Source of the DNA: Ornithinibacillus contaminans
Lineage (GTDB): Bacteria > Bacillota > Bacilli > Bacillales > Amphibacillaceae
Length of the DNA: 64,000 nt
Direction of reading: 5' to 3'
Assembly (NCBI RefSeq): GCF_001038425.2
Contig: NZ_LDPV02000017.1
Coordinates: 1-64,000 of the forward strand
Both the position numbers and the translations under genes were made by a program. Shown piece by piece: positions 30,436 through 39,994 of the stretch. The notes under the pieces were generated by a model that was given only the letters and a program-made list of their open reading frames with translations, had not been told where the DNA came from and made no database searches. Position 1 is the stretch's first letter. Every line of letters starts with the position of its first letter.

Positions 30436-31626
30436 ATGCGAATTTTTTCAAAGCTATTGCCGGCCTCGAAACAGAAGCTGGTGATTTCAAGTATTGGCAT
30501 AGTAGTGCTGTTAGCATTTGCTAGTTTCATACTATTTCAGGCAACGCAAGCCGAAGTGGTAGTAGCGGAAAATGGCAAAGATAGGACTATTGACACACAT
30601 GCAGATACGGTAGAAGAACTGCTTGCAGAAGCAGGAATTACAATTGGAGAGCATGATGTTATTTCACATGACTTATCCGCTGCAATTACAGATGGAATGA
30701 GAATAGAATATCTAGCAGCTAACGAAGTAGTTGTTTCCATAGATGGCAACGAGGAAGTTTATTATACTGTTGCCGGTACCGTAGAAGAATTTTTAAACGA
30801 AAATGAACTTACTGTCTCAGAACATGATGAAGTATCACAAGCATTAGATGCTACTATTAAGGATGGCTTGAAGCTAACGATTAGTAAAGCATTCGAAGTA
30901 ACGATTCAAGATGGCGGAGAAGAAGTCAAGGCTTGGTCCACAGGTGGTTCAGTTGCAGACGTATTAGCTGCTAATGACATTACACTTGCTGAGCTTGATC
31001 AGGTTAAGCCGGCTAAAGACGAAGCTGTAACAAAAGATACAGCCATCTCTATTGTTCGAATTGAAAAGAAAACAGAAGAAGTTACCGACACAATTGCTTT
31101 TAAAACGGAAACCCGTACCGATAGCTCGATGACCAAAGGGCAAGAGAAGGTTCTTGCTGCAGGTGTAGAGGGAGAGGTCGTAAAGCAATACGAGGTAACC
31201 TATGAAAATGGAAAAGAAGTAAAGCGTGAATTACTGGAAGAAGAAGTAATTAAAGAAAGTGAAAATCGTGTAGTTGTTGTTGGTACGAAGCAACAAAACC
31301 TTGTAACACTTTCTTCTGGCAGTGAGCCTGCTGGTGGAAAAGAATTTACGATGACAGCGAGCGCATTTACAGCGGAATGTTCCGGATGTTCTGGGTTTAC
31401 GACAACCGGGATTAACCTAAATGCTAATCCAAACATGAAAGTAATTGCTGTTGATCCTAGTGTTATCCCACTTGGTACGAAAGTATGGGTACAGGGATAT
31501 GGAGAAGCAATTGCTGGCGATACTGGTGGTCATATTAATGGGAATCGAATTGATGTCCATGTACCAACCAAAGCCGACGCCTATCAATGGGGCGTTCGAA
31601 AAGTAAAAGTTAAGATTATTGATTAG
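30436..31626 (+). CDS. yabE: YabE: cell-wall-associated DUF348/G5/3D-domain protein
   Basis: This 396-residue exported protein is of the resuscitation-promoting-factor-like type. An N-terminal membrane/signal helix (about 15-33) is followed by three DUF348 repeats (about 38-215), a G5 domain (about 220-295) and a C-terminal 3D domain. The 3D domain (about 305-396) carries the conserved acidic residues in VIAVDPSVIPLGT, GDTGG and NRIDVHVP. 3D domains resemble the lytic transglycosylase MltA fold. AAGGAGGCAAG precedes ATG 30436. In B. subtilis yabE is controlled by an antisense RNA; no such promoter was sought successfully here. Confidence 0.93.
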   Translation: MRIFSKLLPASKQKLVISSIGIVVLLAFASFILFQATQAEVVVAENGKDRTIDTHADTVEELLAEAGITIGEHDVISHDLSAAITDGMRIEYLAANEVVVSIDGNEEVYYTVAGTVEEFLNENELTVSEHDEVSQALDATIKDGLKLTISKAFEVTIQDGGEEVKAWSTGGSVADVLAANDITLAELDQVKPAKDEAVTKDTAISIVRIEKKTEEVTDTIAFKTETRTDSSMTKGQEKVLAAGVEGEVVKQYEVTYENGKEVKRELLEEEVIKESENRVVVVGTKQQNLVTLSSGSEPAGGKEFTMTASAFTAECSGCSGFTTTGINLNANPNMKVIAVDPSVIPLGTKVWVQGYGEAIAGDTGGHINGNRIDVHVPTKADAYQWGVRKVKVKIID

Positions 31627-31634
31627 TGAAATCC

Positions 31635-31666
31635 ATGCTCTTGCCATGTTATAGTGGTAAGAGCAT
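31635..31666 (+). terminator. Terminator after yabE
   Basis: ATGCTCTTGCC pairs with GGTAAGAGCAT (one wobble), followed by ATTTATTTT. Confidence 0.8.
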
Positions 31667-31696
31667 ATTTATTTTGGAAAAAAGGTGAAACACACG

Positions 31697-33134
<1,438 letters not shown>

Positions 33135-33140
33135 GGAATT

Positions 33141-33228
33141 AGAGGTTGGAGCATAAGTTAAATGAGTAGATAAACAATCCGTGTTTGGATTTTATCTAGT
33201 CATATACACTTTTCTCCAGCCTCTTTTA
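33141..33228. repeat. Foldable intergenic repeat, copy B (short form, terminator-like)
   Basis: AGAGGTTGGAG (33141-33151) pairs with CTCCAGCCTCT (33215-33225). Inner GATAAA-ATCC pairs with GGAT-TTTATC. The flanks match those of the 41.7-kb repeat (GAGGCTGGGACATAAGT and GTTCGGATTTTATCT), but the GC-rich core is missing. TTTTATGCTTTTT follows, so it can terminate rsmA. The rest of the spacer to yabG holds only the promoter below. Confidence 0.8.
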
Positions 33229-33292
33229 TGCTTTTTAGGTCACGAACGTACACAAGCTCCAATCTAACTCTGCCCATTAGCCTTTGAATTAG

Positions 33293-33321
33293 CACGTATA
33301 TGACGCTTTACTCATAGTCTA
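33293..33321 (+). promoter_or_regulatory. Candidate sigma-K promoter of yabG
   Basis: CATAGTCTA (33313-33321) is a perfect sigma-K -10 (CATANNNTA), with CAC 17 bases upstream (33293-33295) as the short -35. yabG is sigma-K dependent in B. subtilis. Confidence 0.65.
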
Positions 33322-33367
33322 TAGGGGAGAATGCTTTTTAATAGCGAAAAGGCTGTGAGGTGGATAT

Positions 33368-34264
33368 ATGGAGCGTAGAACAGCAGGTGAATTAGTCACG
33401 CGAAAATCGTATCATCATGATTTGTTATTTCGGATTGCTTCTATTCAGGGTGAAAAAGCAATTTTACATGGAGAAGATATTCGCCTAGAAGCTGATGCAC
33501 CTGTAGCCGATTTGGTAAAAGTAGAAGAGAGAGATTTAGAAAAGAGAAGACAAAAAGGCAAAGAACAAGAAGAATTTTCCTATCGATTATTCCGCCAAGA
33601 TTACCAGCTTATGAAGGAGAAGCGGGATTATCAATCCACTGGCGGCTATCAATATACGGAGTATTTTCAATTGCCTGCACGTGTACTCCATTTAGACGGG
33701 GATCAAACCTATTTACGTAAATGTATTGAACTATATCAACGAATGGGATTACAAGTACATGGCATTCATTTAAACGAGAAAGAGATGCCATTTCAAATCC
33801 GGGAGCTTGTTGAAAAAATACAACCCGATATTATTGTTATTACTGGTCATGATTCATTTTCCAGAAGTAAGGGAACGAAGGATGATTTGCGTGCTTATCG
33901 GCACTCCAAGTATTTTGCAGAGACGGTACGAGAGGCCCGGAAAATAGTGCCAAATTTAGATCAGCTTGTTATTTTTGCTGGCGCGTGCCAATCACACTTC
34001 GAATCCCTCATTCGTGCTGGAGCCAATTTTGCCAGCTCGCCTAAAAGAATTAACATTCATGCGCTTGATCCCGTCTATATTGCTGCTAAAATAGCGTACA
34101 CACCATTTATGGAAAAGGTTAGTGTATGGGATGCATTACGCAATACGATGACTGGAGAAAAAGGTATGGGCGGCGTCGAAACACGGGGTTTACTGCGAAC
34201 GGGGCTACCGTATTTGCCCCAAGAAGATGACGAATCATTGGGGTCAACATCAACGGAGGAATAA
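33368..34264 (+). CDS. yabG: Sporulation-specific protease YabG
   Basis: YabG trims coat proteins in the mother cell late in sporulation. The 298 residues include PDIIVITGHDSFSRSKG and LVIFAGACQSHFESLIRAGANFASSPKRINIHALDP split across two strands. The conserved Cys and His residues there are the likely catalytic pair. The ATG follows GAGGTGGATAT. It is monocistronic, between a sigma-K-like promoter and a hairpin. Confidence 0.93.
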   Translation: MERRTAGELVTRKSYHHDLLFRIASIQGEKAILHGEDIRLEADAPVADLVKVEERDLEKRRQKGKEQEEFSYRLFRQDYQLMKEKRDYQSTGGYQYTEYFQLPARVLHLDGDQTYLRKCIELYQRMGLQVHGIHLNEKEMPFQIRELVEKIQPDIIVITGHDSFSRSKGTKDDLRAYRHSKYFAETVREARKIVPNLDQLVIFAGACQSHFESLIRAGANFASSPKRINIHALDPVYIAAKIAYTPFMEKVSVWDALRNTMTGEKGMGGVETRGLLRTGLPYLPQEDDESLGSTSTEE

Positions 34265-34303
34265 CCACGATACCAACTGGCTACCCCCGAGCAGTTAGGT
34301 ATT

Positions 34304-34337
34304 CTTTTTTATCGACATGCATACTTCGATAAAAAAG
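34304..34337. terminator. Hairpin after yabG
   Basis: CTTTTTTATCGA pairs perfectly with TCGATAAAAAAG around ten bases. It is AT-rich without a strong GC stem or trailing T run on the plus strand, so it is only a moderate terminator. Confidence 0.5.
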
Positions 34338-34392
34338 ATACATATTTTGTTAATAATTTGTAATAATAACAGCAATAGGCGGAATTTAGTTG

Positions 34393-34422
34393 TTGACAGC
34401 AAAAAAGATATATTGTTATAAT
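34393..34422 (+). promoter_or_regulatory. Upstream sigma-A promoter of veg (P1)
   Basis: A perfect TTGACA (34393-34398), an 18-bp spacer and a perfect TATAAT (34417-34422), in an A/T-rich setting. It should be very strong. Confidence 0.88.
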
Positions 34423-34434
34423 ATAATATTTTAT

Positions 34435-34463
34435 TTGACTTTTAAACAAGCTTGTAGTATAGT
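34435..34463 (+). promoter_or_regulatory. Downstream sigma-A promoter of veg (P2)
   Basis: TTGACT (34435-34440), a 17-bp spacer and TATAGT (34458-34463). Tandem promoters are also known for B. subtilis veg. Confidence 0.75.
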
Positions 34464-34487
34464 TAAATAACAGTGAGGTGGAGTGTA

Positions 34488-34754
34488 TTGGCTAAAACAT
34501 TAATCGAAATTAAGCAAGGTCTTGAAGGTCAGATTGGAAAGCGATTAACTCTAAAAGCAAACGGAGGCAGACGGAAGACGATTGAAAGATCGGGAGTATT
34601 GGCAGAAACATATCCCTCTGTATTTATTGTGGAACTTGACCAAGATGAGAATGCTTTCGAACGTGTTTCATACAGCTATGCAGACGTACTAACGGAAACA
34701 GTAGAACTTAACTTCAACGATGAACATACTAAAGCAATGTTATTGGATCAGTAA
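34488..34754 (+). CDS. veg: Veg protein, biofilm-related
   Basis: The 88-residue protein is nearly the same as B. subtilis Veg. The stretch [20 protein letters not shown] and [17 protein letters not shown] are diagnostic. It is highly expressed in growth and promotes biofilm gene expression in B. subtilis through the SinR pathway. TTG 34488 is chosen for GTGAGGTGGAG upstream and for alignment with the known start. The stop codon lies inside the terminator stem. Confidence 0.95.
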   Translation: MAKTLIEIKQGLEGQIGKRLTLKANGGRRKTIERSGVLAETYPSVFIVELDQDENAFERVSYSYADVLTETVELNFNDEHTKAMLLDQ

Positions 34755-34783
34755 CCATCTTCGGATTACTGATCCTTGTTTTT
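34745..34783 (+). terminator. Terminator of veg
   Basis: A perfect 10-bp stem GGATCAGTAA/TTACTGATCC, followed by TTGTTTTT. It overlaps the last codons. Confidence 0.92.
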
Positions 34784-34829
34784 GTGAAAAATTATTCGAT
34801 TATTTAAATAACGGAGGAGGTACAGTAGT

Positions 34830-35177
34830 ATGGATACATTGGTAACAAAATCTATTCATGAAATTTGGATACAAATTGAACAAGCATTAACAGAAAACAA
34901 AGCACCATACGCCACCACGACCGGTACATATGCCATTCATCTAGTAGACGCCCCTGTAACGTATCAATTATCCTTTGCAGATGGAACGGTAACGATAACA
35001 AATGAAACAAACGTAAAGGCAGACTGCACCTTGAAAATGGACAGCAAAACCTTCCGTAAATTTTTACAAGGAAATTTAATTAGTATGACAGCCTTTATGA
35101 CGGGAAAATTAAAAGTAGACGGCAACATCGGACTAGCACTAAAGCTAGAAAAAATACTACAACAATATTCGTTTTAG
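34830..35177 (+). CDS. SCP2 sterol-carrier-domain protein
   Basis: The 115-residue single-domain protein has the SCP2 lipid-binding pattern: VTYQLSFADGTVTI, then ADCTLKMDSKTFRKFLQGNLISMTAFMTGKLKVDGNIGLALKLEKIL. It would bind a hydrophobic ligand in the cytoplasm; the ligand is unknown. GGAGGAGG lies ideally before ATG. It has no counterpart between veg and sspF in B. subtilis. It may be transcribed from its own promoter, because veg ends in a terminator. Confidence 0.85.
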   Translation: MDTLVTKSIHEIWIQIEQALTENKAPYATTTGTYAIHLVDAPVTYQLSFADGTVTITNETNVKADCTLKMDSKTFRKFLQGNLISMTAFMTGKLKVDGNIGLALKLEKILQQYSF

Positions 35178-35190
35178 GATACTTTAGTGG

Positions 35191-35427
35191 AGGCGGGATA
35201 TCGTCCAAATCATTCCAGGTGGTATCCAATTGGTGAAAACACGCCTGATTAAAGTCACTTCCTCAATAGTACGTAACCACCCTGAACCCCAAGTTATCAT
35301 GAGTGACATAGGCAGCTTGGCTCTGAAATCGGGATAAATTTCCTGTTATCCCTAGATATTACTCGGTTAGAACGCCCGAGTGATGTAGAAACTAGGGATG
35401 TCGTAACAAGTTTTAACAGGAAAGGGG
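35191..35427 (+). promoter_or_regulatory. Structured leader upstream of sspF (candidate RNA element)
   Basis: No protein frame fits this 240-base spacer, but it is rich in complementary segments. They are AGGCG/CGCCT (35191/35242), GGATA/TATCC (35196/35223), GTCACT/AGTGAC (35254/35302), GGGATAA/TTATCCC (35331/35346), and ATTACTCGG/CCGAGTGAT (35358/35376, one wobble). ATCCCTAG/CTAGGGAT (35348/35392) and TTTCCTGTTA/TAACAGGAAA (35339/35414) complete the set. The fourth pairing excludes the last two. The last arm runs into the sspF ribosome site AAAGGGG (35421-35427). No sigma-G promoter was recognised. Confidence 0.55.
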
Positions 35428-35437
35428 TTGTTCTTTC

Positions 35438-35614
35438 GTGGGGAGACGTGGAGGCATTATGTCTGACCAACTGAAAGAAGAAATTGCAAAAGAGTTAGGC
35501 TTTTACGACACGGTGCAAAAAGAAGGTTGGGGCGGAATTAAGGCAAGGGATGCCGGGAATATGGTTAAACGTGCCATTGAAATAGCCGAGCAAAACATGC
35601 AGAGCAGATCCTAA
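35438..35614 (+). CDS. sspF: Small acid-soluble spore protein SspF (alpha/beta type)
   Basis: This 58-residue SASP-like protein coats spore DNA. It begins [19 protein letters not shown], then [21 protein letters not shown] and [14 protein letters not shown], matching SspF throughout. The GTG start at 35438 gives the MGRR N-terminus known for the family, with AAAGGGG ten bases upstream; ATG 35459 is the alternative. It sits upstream of ispE, as in Bacillus, and its stop is within a terminator hairpin. Confidence 0.93.
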   Translation: MGRRGGIMSDQLKEEIAKELGFYDTVQKEGWGGIKARDAGNMVKRAIEIAEQNMQSRS

Positions 35615-35632
35615 ACGGTCTGCTCTTTTCTT
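35601..35632 (+). terminator. Terminator of sspF
   Basis: AGAGCAGA (35601-35608) pairs with TCTGCTCT (35619-35626), followed by TTTCTTT. Confidence 0.85.
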
Positions 35633-35700
35633 TGGGTGGCTTTTGGTTAATAAATTGTCCTGTTTGTTGCCTGTTATGTGGTAGTAGAAAATTGGAACAT

Positions 35701-35911
35701 CAGTAGATATGGCGAGACATCAGCAGATATAGCCAAGTATCAGCAGGAATTAGAAAACATCAGTAGATATAGCCAAATATCAGCAGGAATTAGAAAACAT
35801 CAGCAGATATGGCCAAGTATCAGCAGGAATTAGAGAACATCAGCAGATATAGCCAAATATCAGCAGGAATTAGAAAACATCAGCAGATATGGCCAAAATA
35901 TCAGCAGGAAT
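35701..35911. repeat. Tandem repeat, 40-bp unit made of two 20-bp half-units
   Basis: Four full 40-bp units (35721-35760, 35761-35800, 35801-35840, 35841-35880) are flanked by a leading 20-bp half-unit and a trailing partial unit. Each half begins ATCAGCAG or ATCAGTAG; one continues ATAT-GCCAA and the other GAATTAGA. Units differ by only a few substitutions. The period is not a multiple of three, so it is not coding. It lies between sspF and ispE. Confidence 0.95.
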
Positions 35912-36025
35912 CCCACAGCAACATCACCACGCTCTCGTGTAACACCCCCCAATATCCATTCTCCTGTCGCTTCAACTTTTAATATATGTTACAATTTCCA
36001 TACATGAATAAAGTAGGTGACGGAG

Positions 36026-36877
36026 ATGACTCATTTTGAGAAGGCGCCTGCGAAAATCAACTTATCTCTGGATGTTTTACGGAAGCGTAATGATGGTTAT
36101 CATGATGTGGAAATGATAATGACAACGGTTGATTTGGCAGACCGAATTGAGTTAAATACCTTACAAGAAGATCGGATAGAAGTTTCCTTGTGGAGTAGGT
36201 ATGTACCGAATGATGAACGGAACTTAGCTTATAAAGCAGCTAAGGCATTTAAAACGAAATATAATATTTCCAAAGGGGTCCATATTAAAATTGAAAAGGT
36301 CATCCCAGTGTCAGCGGGTCTAGGTGGTGGAAGTACAGATGCTGCTGCTGTCTTACGGGGGCTTAATCAACTATGGAATGTTAATGCAACGATCGCTGAG
36401 CTTGCGGCATTAGGCGGGACGATTGGTTCGGATATTCCTTTTTGTGTATATGGATCGACTGGTATTGCTAGAGGTTTTGGGGAAATTATTGAAACATTAC
36501 CCTCGCCACCCCCTTTTTGGGTTGTGTTAGCAAAACCAGATATTGGCGTCTCGTCGAAAACGATATTTCAAAAAGTGAATGTGGACGAGCTCATTCACCC
36601 GAATACCAATGCGATTATTGAATCCTTGTATGAAAAAGATTTCGCCAAGCTATGTGCGAATATCGGAAATTCCTTAGAATCGATTACGGTTTCCCTTCAT
36701 CCTGAAGTACAACGAATTAAAGAGAAAATGGTACAGGCTGGTGCAGCTGGCGTACTCATGAGTGGAAGCGGTCCAACCGTATATGGTCTTGTGGAGCAAC
36801 AAAGCAAAGCACAACGAATTTACAATAGTATGCGTGGGTTTTGCCAAGATGTCTATCTAGTTCGATTAATCGGTTGA
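36026..36877 (+). CDS. ispE: 4-diphosphocytidyl-2-C-methyl-D-erythritol kinase
   Basis: This enzyme of the MEP isoprenoid pathway phosphorylates CDP-ME at the 2-hydroxyl. The 283-residue GHMP kinase has [16 protein letters not shown] at the N-terminus, the glycine-rich ATP loop [16 protein letters not shown] and a C-terminal [15 protein letters not shown] 36026 has AGGTGACGGAG upstream; the GTG nine bases earlier overlaps that site. It is the usual neighbour of purR. Confidence 0.96.
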   Translation: MTHFEKAPAKINLSLDVLRKRNDGYHDVEMIMTTVDLADRIELNTLQEDRIEVSLWSRYVPNDERNLAYKAAKAFKTKYNISKGVHIKIEKVIPVSAGLGGGSTDAAAVLRGLNQLWNVNATIAELAALGGTIGSDIPFCVYGSTGIARGFGEIIETLPSPPPFWVVLAKPDIGVSSKTIFQKVNVDELIHPNTNAIIESLYEKDFAKLCANIGNSLESITVSLHPEVQRIKEKMVQAGAAGVLMSGSGPTVYGLVEQQSKAQRIYNSMRGFCQDVYLVRLIG

Positions 36878-36985
36878 ACTACTCACCACTTAACACCCTT
36901 GCGGGTTGTTTGAAGATTGGACTTGTCCTGTTTGCCACAACCATCACGATAGAGATATAAATGCCAGCAAAAATATATCGCCCAC

Positions 36986-37062
36986 CGACATTCATCTCCC
37001 CCTTATCATTGGGCTACGCCCTTCACCTGATGGAAGAGGGAGTCTTCTGTCGGGAAATGATA
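36986..37062 (+). promoter_or_regulatory. Folded leader upstream of purR
   Basis: Nested complementarity CGACA/TGTCG (36986/37048), CTCCC/GGGAG and GGGC/GCCC around TAC forms one long interrupted hairpin. TATCATT (37004) can alternatively pair with AATGATA (37056). The element ends about 70 bases before the purR start. The remainder of the 36878-37129 spacer shows no gene. Confidence 0.5.
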
Positions 37063-37129
37063 AAACTTGCTAAAGTCGTATGTTGATGGTATGTTTAGAG
37101 GAAATAATTCGGTTTTTGGGGTGAAAAGT

Positions 37130-37948
37130 ATGAGGAGAAGTGCAAGATTAGTCGCCTTAACACAGCATTTTCTGGAAAATCCAAGAATTCACAAGAATTT
37201 ACCATCATTTTCTGAGATGTATAATGCGTCGAAGGCATCGATTAGTGAGGACTTAGATATTATCGATCAAATGTTTCGAGCAGATGGAATAGGCTATCTA
37301 AAGAGAACGGCAGGATCTGCTGGTGGAGTTATGTTTATTCCCGAGTCCACGGTGGAAAAAGGGGTAGCATTTGTTGACCAGCTATGTGAGCGCTTAAAGG
37401 ATCCCGTTCGAATACTTCCTGGTGGCTATTTATATATGAGTGACATCTTAGGAGAGCCGAATACAATTCGTGAAATTGGACGAATATTTGCATCTCGTTT
37501 TGCTAAGCTTGACATAGATGTCGTTGTAACGGTTGCAACAAAGGGGATTCCGCTTGCTTATGCAGTAGCATCGTTCCTAAATGTACCGGTTGTCATTGTA
37601 AGAAGGGATCCAAAAGTAACAGAAGGATCATCTGTTAGTATCAATTATGTTTCTGGCTCCTCCAAAAAAATCCAAACCATGGTGTTACCGAAGCGAAGTT
37701 TGGAAGAAGGCGCTAACGTCTGTATTATCGACGACTTTATGAAGGCTGGTGGAACCATTAACGGTATGGTGAGCTTGCTAGAAGAATTCAGTGCCAATGT
37801 CAAAGCAATAGGTGTTTTAGCAGAAGCGGATGACGACGAAGAAGAACGTTTAGTGGAAAATTACATGTCTTTAGTTAAAATCTCTAATGTTGACCTAAAA
37901 GAAAAAACGATCGCAGTCCAACGAGGCAACTTTGTAGAACGATCATAG
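37130..37948 (+). CDS. purR: Purine operon repressor PurR
   Basis: This repressor of purine genes releases DNA when PRPP binds. The 272 residues comprise an N-terminal winged-helix domain (about 1-75) and a phosphoribosyltransferase-fold effector domain. The PRPP loop CIIDDFMKAGGTINGM and VPVVIVRRDPKVTEGSSVSINYV (read in two strands) are clear. ATG 37130 has TTGGGGTG upstream; a longer frame from 37067 adds an unlikely tail. The yabJ gene that follows purR in B. subtilis is absent: a terminator comes next, then spoVG. Confidence 0.95.
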   Translation: MRRSARLVALTQHFLENPRIHKNLPSFSEMYNASKASISEDLDIIDQMFRADGIGYLKRTAGSAGGVMFIPESTVEKGVAFVDQLCERLKDPVRILPGGYLYMSDILGEPNTIREIGRIFASRFAKLDIDVVVTVATKGIPLAYAVASFLNVPVVIVRRDPKVTEGSSVSINYVSGSSKKIQTMVLPKRSLEEGANVCIIDDFMKAGGTINGMVSLLEEFSANVKAIGVLAEADDDEEERLVENYMSLVKISNVDLKEKTIAVQRGNFVERS

Positions 37949-37958
37949 ACGAAATCAC

Positions 37959-37989
37959 AACCTTTTCCCGGGAAAAGGTTTATTTTTTT
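37959..37989 (+). terminator. Terminator of purR
   Basis: AACCTTTTCCCGGGAAAAGGTT is palindromic (positions 37959-37980) and is followed by a T-rich run. Confidence 0.9.
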
Positions 37990-38028
37990 ACCTTTTTGTG
38001 TAAATAATTAAACTTTTTTCAATTTTAA

Positions 38029-38055
38029 GCAGGAATTCTAGAATATTTGTAGAAT
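38029..38055 (+). promoter_or_regulatory. Sigma-H promoter of spoVG
   Basis: GCAGGAATT (38029-38037) fits RNAGGAWWW exactly. After 11 bp, GTAGAAT (38049-38055) fits RNNGAAT. spoVG of B. subtilis is the reference sigma-H promoter. The A/T-rich stretch just upstream resembles the AbrB-bound region of that promoter. Confidence 0.9.
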
Positions 38056-38095
38056 TAACATAAATAACTTACATACGAAAAGGTGGTGAATCAGC

Positions 38096-38383
38096 ATGGA
38101 AGTAACTGACGTAAGATTACGCCGTGTCAACACGGAAGGTAGAATGCGCGCAATAGCTTCTATTACGTTAGATCAGGAATTTGTCGTTCATGATATCCGC
38201 GTTATTGACGGAAATAATGGATTATTTGTAGCAATGCCTTCAAAACGAACTCCTGATGGTGAATTCAGAGATATTGCACATCCGATTAATTCTAATACCC
38301 GATCTAAAATTCAAGACGCTGTATTAGAGGAATATCGCCGTGCAGGTGAAGAAGTGGAATATGAGGAAGCTGGGGCATCCTAA
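38096..38383 (+). CDS. spoVG: Septation regulator SpoVG
   Basis: The 95-residue protein has the conserved [24 protein letters not shown] and [23 protein letters not shown] core. SpoVG is a nucleic-acid-binding regulator affecting asymmetric septation, and in cocci virulence and capsule genes. AAAGGTGGTGAATCAGC precedes ATG. Expression should follow sigma-H with AbrB repression in growth, judged from the promoter. Confidence 0.97.
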   Translation: MEVTDVRLRRVNTEGRMRAIASITLDQEFVVHDIRVIDGNNGLFVAMPSKRTPDGEFRDIAHPINSNTRSKIQDAVLEEYRRAGEEVEYEEAGAS

Positions 38384-38404
38384 AATGAAACCCTTTACAA
38401 CTAG

Positions 38405-38440
38405 AGGTCTAATCTCCAAAAAGATTAGCCTTCTTTTTTT
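38405..38440 (+). terminator. Terminator of spoVG
   Basis: AGGTCTAATCT pairs with AGATTAGCCT around CCAAAA, followed by TCTTTTTTT. Confidence 0.88.
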
Positions 38441-38487
38441 GTTCCCCTGATAAAACACCCTATTTTCTATTTTACAGGGCTCTCTAT

Positions 38488-38509
38488 CGGTTGAAATCAA
38501 CCGTTTTTT
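38488..38509 (+). terminator. Second terminator-like hairpin before glmU
   Basis: CGGTTGA and TCAACCG pair around AA, followed by six T residues, only 48 bases after the spoVG terminator. If transcription starts between the two, it would be an attenuator of glmU-prs. Confidence 0.75.
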
Positions 38510-38593
38510 AGGATATAGTCATAATGGATAAATTGATAATATAGTAGGTTTGTGTACTTACTATCTAACATATTCTAGTAGGAGGGTCCCCTC

Positions 38594-39976
38594 GTGTCAA
38601 AACGGTATGCAATTATACTTGCAGCAGGGCAAGGCACCAGAATGAAATCGAAGCTTTACAAAGTTCTTCATCCAGTATTAGGAAAACCAATGGTTGAGCA
38701 TGTCCTAGAACAGGTGAAGGCAATTGGTCTAGAAGAAATTGTGACCATTGTTGGATTCGGCTCTGATCAAGTGAAAGAGCATCTTGGAGAAGAAAGTAAA
38801 TTTGTGTTACAGGCTGAGCAATTAGGAACAGGTCATGCCGTGATGCAAGCTGAATCACTTTTAAAAGATAAAGAAGGCACGACGATTGTTGTTTGTGGTG
38901 ATACACCATTAATTACGAAAGAAACCTTCCAAAAACTATTTGATCACCATGAAAAAGCGGGGTCAAAAGCAACGATATTAACAGCTAAAGCACCAAATCC
39001 AACTGGATATGGACGTGTGATTCGAAATGCGCAAAATGAAGTAGAACGCATTGTAGAGCAAAAGGATGCGAGTCCTGAAGAGCTATTAGTAGATGAGATT
39101 AACACGGGTACCTATTGCTTTGATAATCAAGCATTATTTGAAGCATTGCAAGAAGTATCCAATGACAATGCACAAGGTGAATATTATTTGCCAGATGTAA
39201 TTGAAATCCTAAAGAACAAATCAGAAAAGGTTAGTGCATTTTTAACGCCTAATTTTGATGAGACGTTAGGTGTTAATGATCGTGTTGCATTAGCCCAGGC
39301 TGAGAAAACGATGAAATTACGGATTAATGAATATCATATGCGAAATGGTGTATCGATTATCGATCCGGATAATACGTATATTCAACCAGACGTTGTGATT
39401 GAACAAGACGTTGTCATTTATCCTGGCTCTATGATTTCAGGAACCTCTGTTATTAAAGAACGTGCCATTATTGGACCTAATAGTGAAATTACCAACTGTG
39501 AAATCGGTGAAGAAACGATCGTGAAGCAAAGCGTTGCAACCAATAGTAAGATTGGCAACCGTGTTAATATCGGTCCGTTTGCACACATTCGACCAGAGGC
39601 CAATATTGGTGACGAAGCGAAGATTGGAAACTTCGTAGAAATTAAAAAAGCCGAGTTAGGTCACGGAAGTAAAGTATCTCATTTAAGTTATATTGGAGAT
39701 GCGCAAGTTGGAAGCAATGTGAATGTTGGTTGTGGTACAATTACAGTGAACTATGATGGAAAAAATAAATACTTAACAACAATTGAAGATGATGCATTTA
39801 TCGGCTGTAATTCGAATTTGATTGCGCCAGTAACCATTGGAAAAGGATCCTATGTTGCTGCGGGTTCAACGATTACGAAGGATGTACCATCAGAAGCCCT
39901 ATCAGTAGCTCGTGCACGACAATCGAATAAAGAAGGCTATGCAACAAGAATCAAGAACAGACAAAAGGATAAATAA
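38594..39976 (+). CDS. glmU: Bifunctional UDP-N-acetylglucosamine pyrophosphorylase/acetyltransferase
   Basis: GlmU acetylates glucosamine-1-phosphate and uridylates it to UDP-GlcNAc for wall synthesis. The N-terminal domain has [20 protein letters not shown]. The C-terminal left-handed beta helix shows hexapeptide repeats from about residue 255 (for example [15 protein letters not shown]). The 460 residues are standard. GTG is the start, with TAGGAGGGTCCCCTC upstream. It lies 18 bases before prs, an operon shared with Bacillus. Confidence 0.97.
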   Translation: MSKRYAIILAAGQGTRMKSKLYKVLHPVLGKPMVEHVLEQVKAIGLEEIVTIVGFGSDQVKEHLGEESKFVLQAEQLGTGHAVMQAESLLKDKEGTTIVVCGDTPLITKETFQKLFDHHEKAGSKATILTAKAPNPTGYGRVIRNAQNEVERIVEQKDASPEELLVDEINTGTYCFDNQALFEALQEVSNDNAQGEYYLPDVIEILKNKSEKVSAFLTPNFDETLGVNDRVALAQAEKTMKLRINEYHMRNGVSIIDPDNTYIQPDVVIEQDVVIYPGSMISGTSVIKERAIIGPNSEITNCEIGEETIVKQSVATNSKIGNRVNIGPFAHIRPEANIGDEAKIGNFVEIKKAELGHGSKVSHLSYIGDAQVGSNVNVGCGTITVNYDGKNKYLTTIEDDAFIGCNSNLIAPVTIGKGSYVAAGSTITKDVPSEALSVARARQSNKEGYATRIKNRQKDK

Positions 39977-39994
39977 TAACGGAGGGTTTAGTTC

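Noticed and set aside
35342-35355. The reverse complement reads TAGGGATAACAGG, resembling the core of the I-SceI/23S homing site
   Set aside because: Only part of the site is present, and the segment is one arm of a local inverted repeat. No endonuclease, intron or rRNA is nearby.
35701-35911. Regular direct repeats suggesting a CRISPR array
   Set aside because: Units are contiguous without unique spacers, and half-units resemble each other; no cas genes are present.
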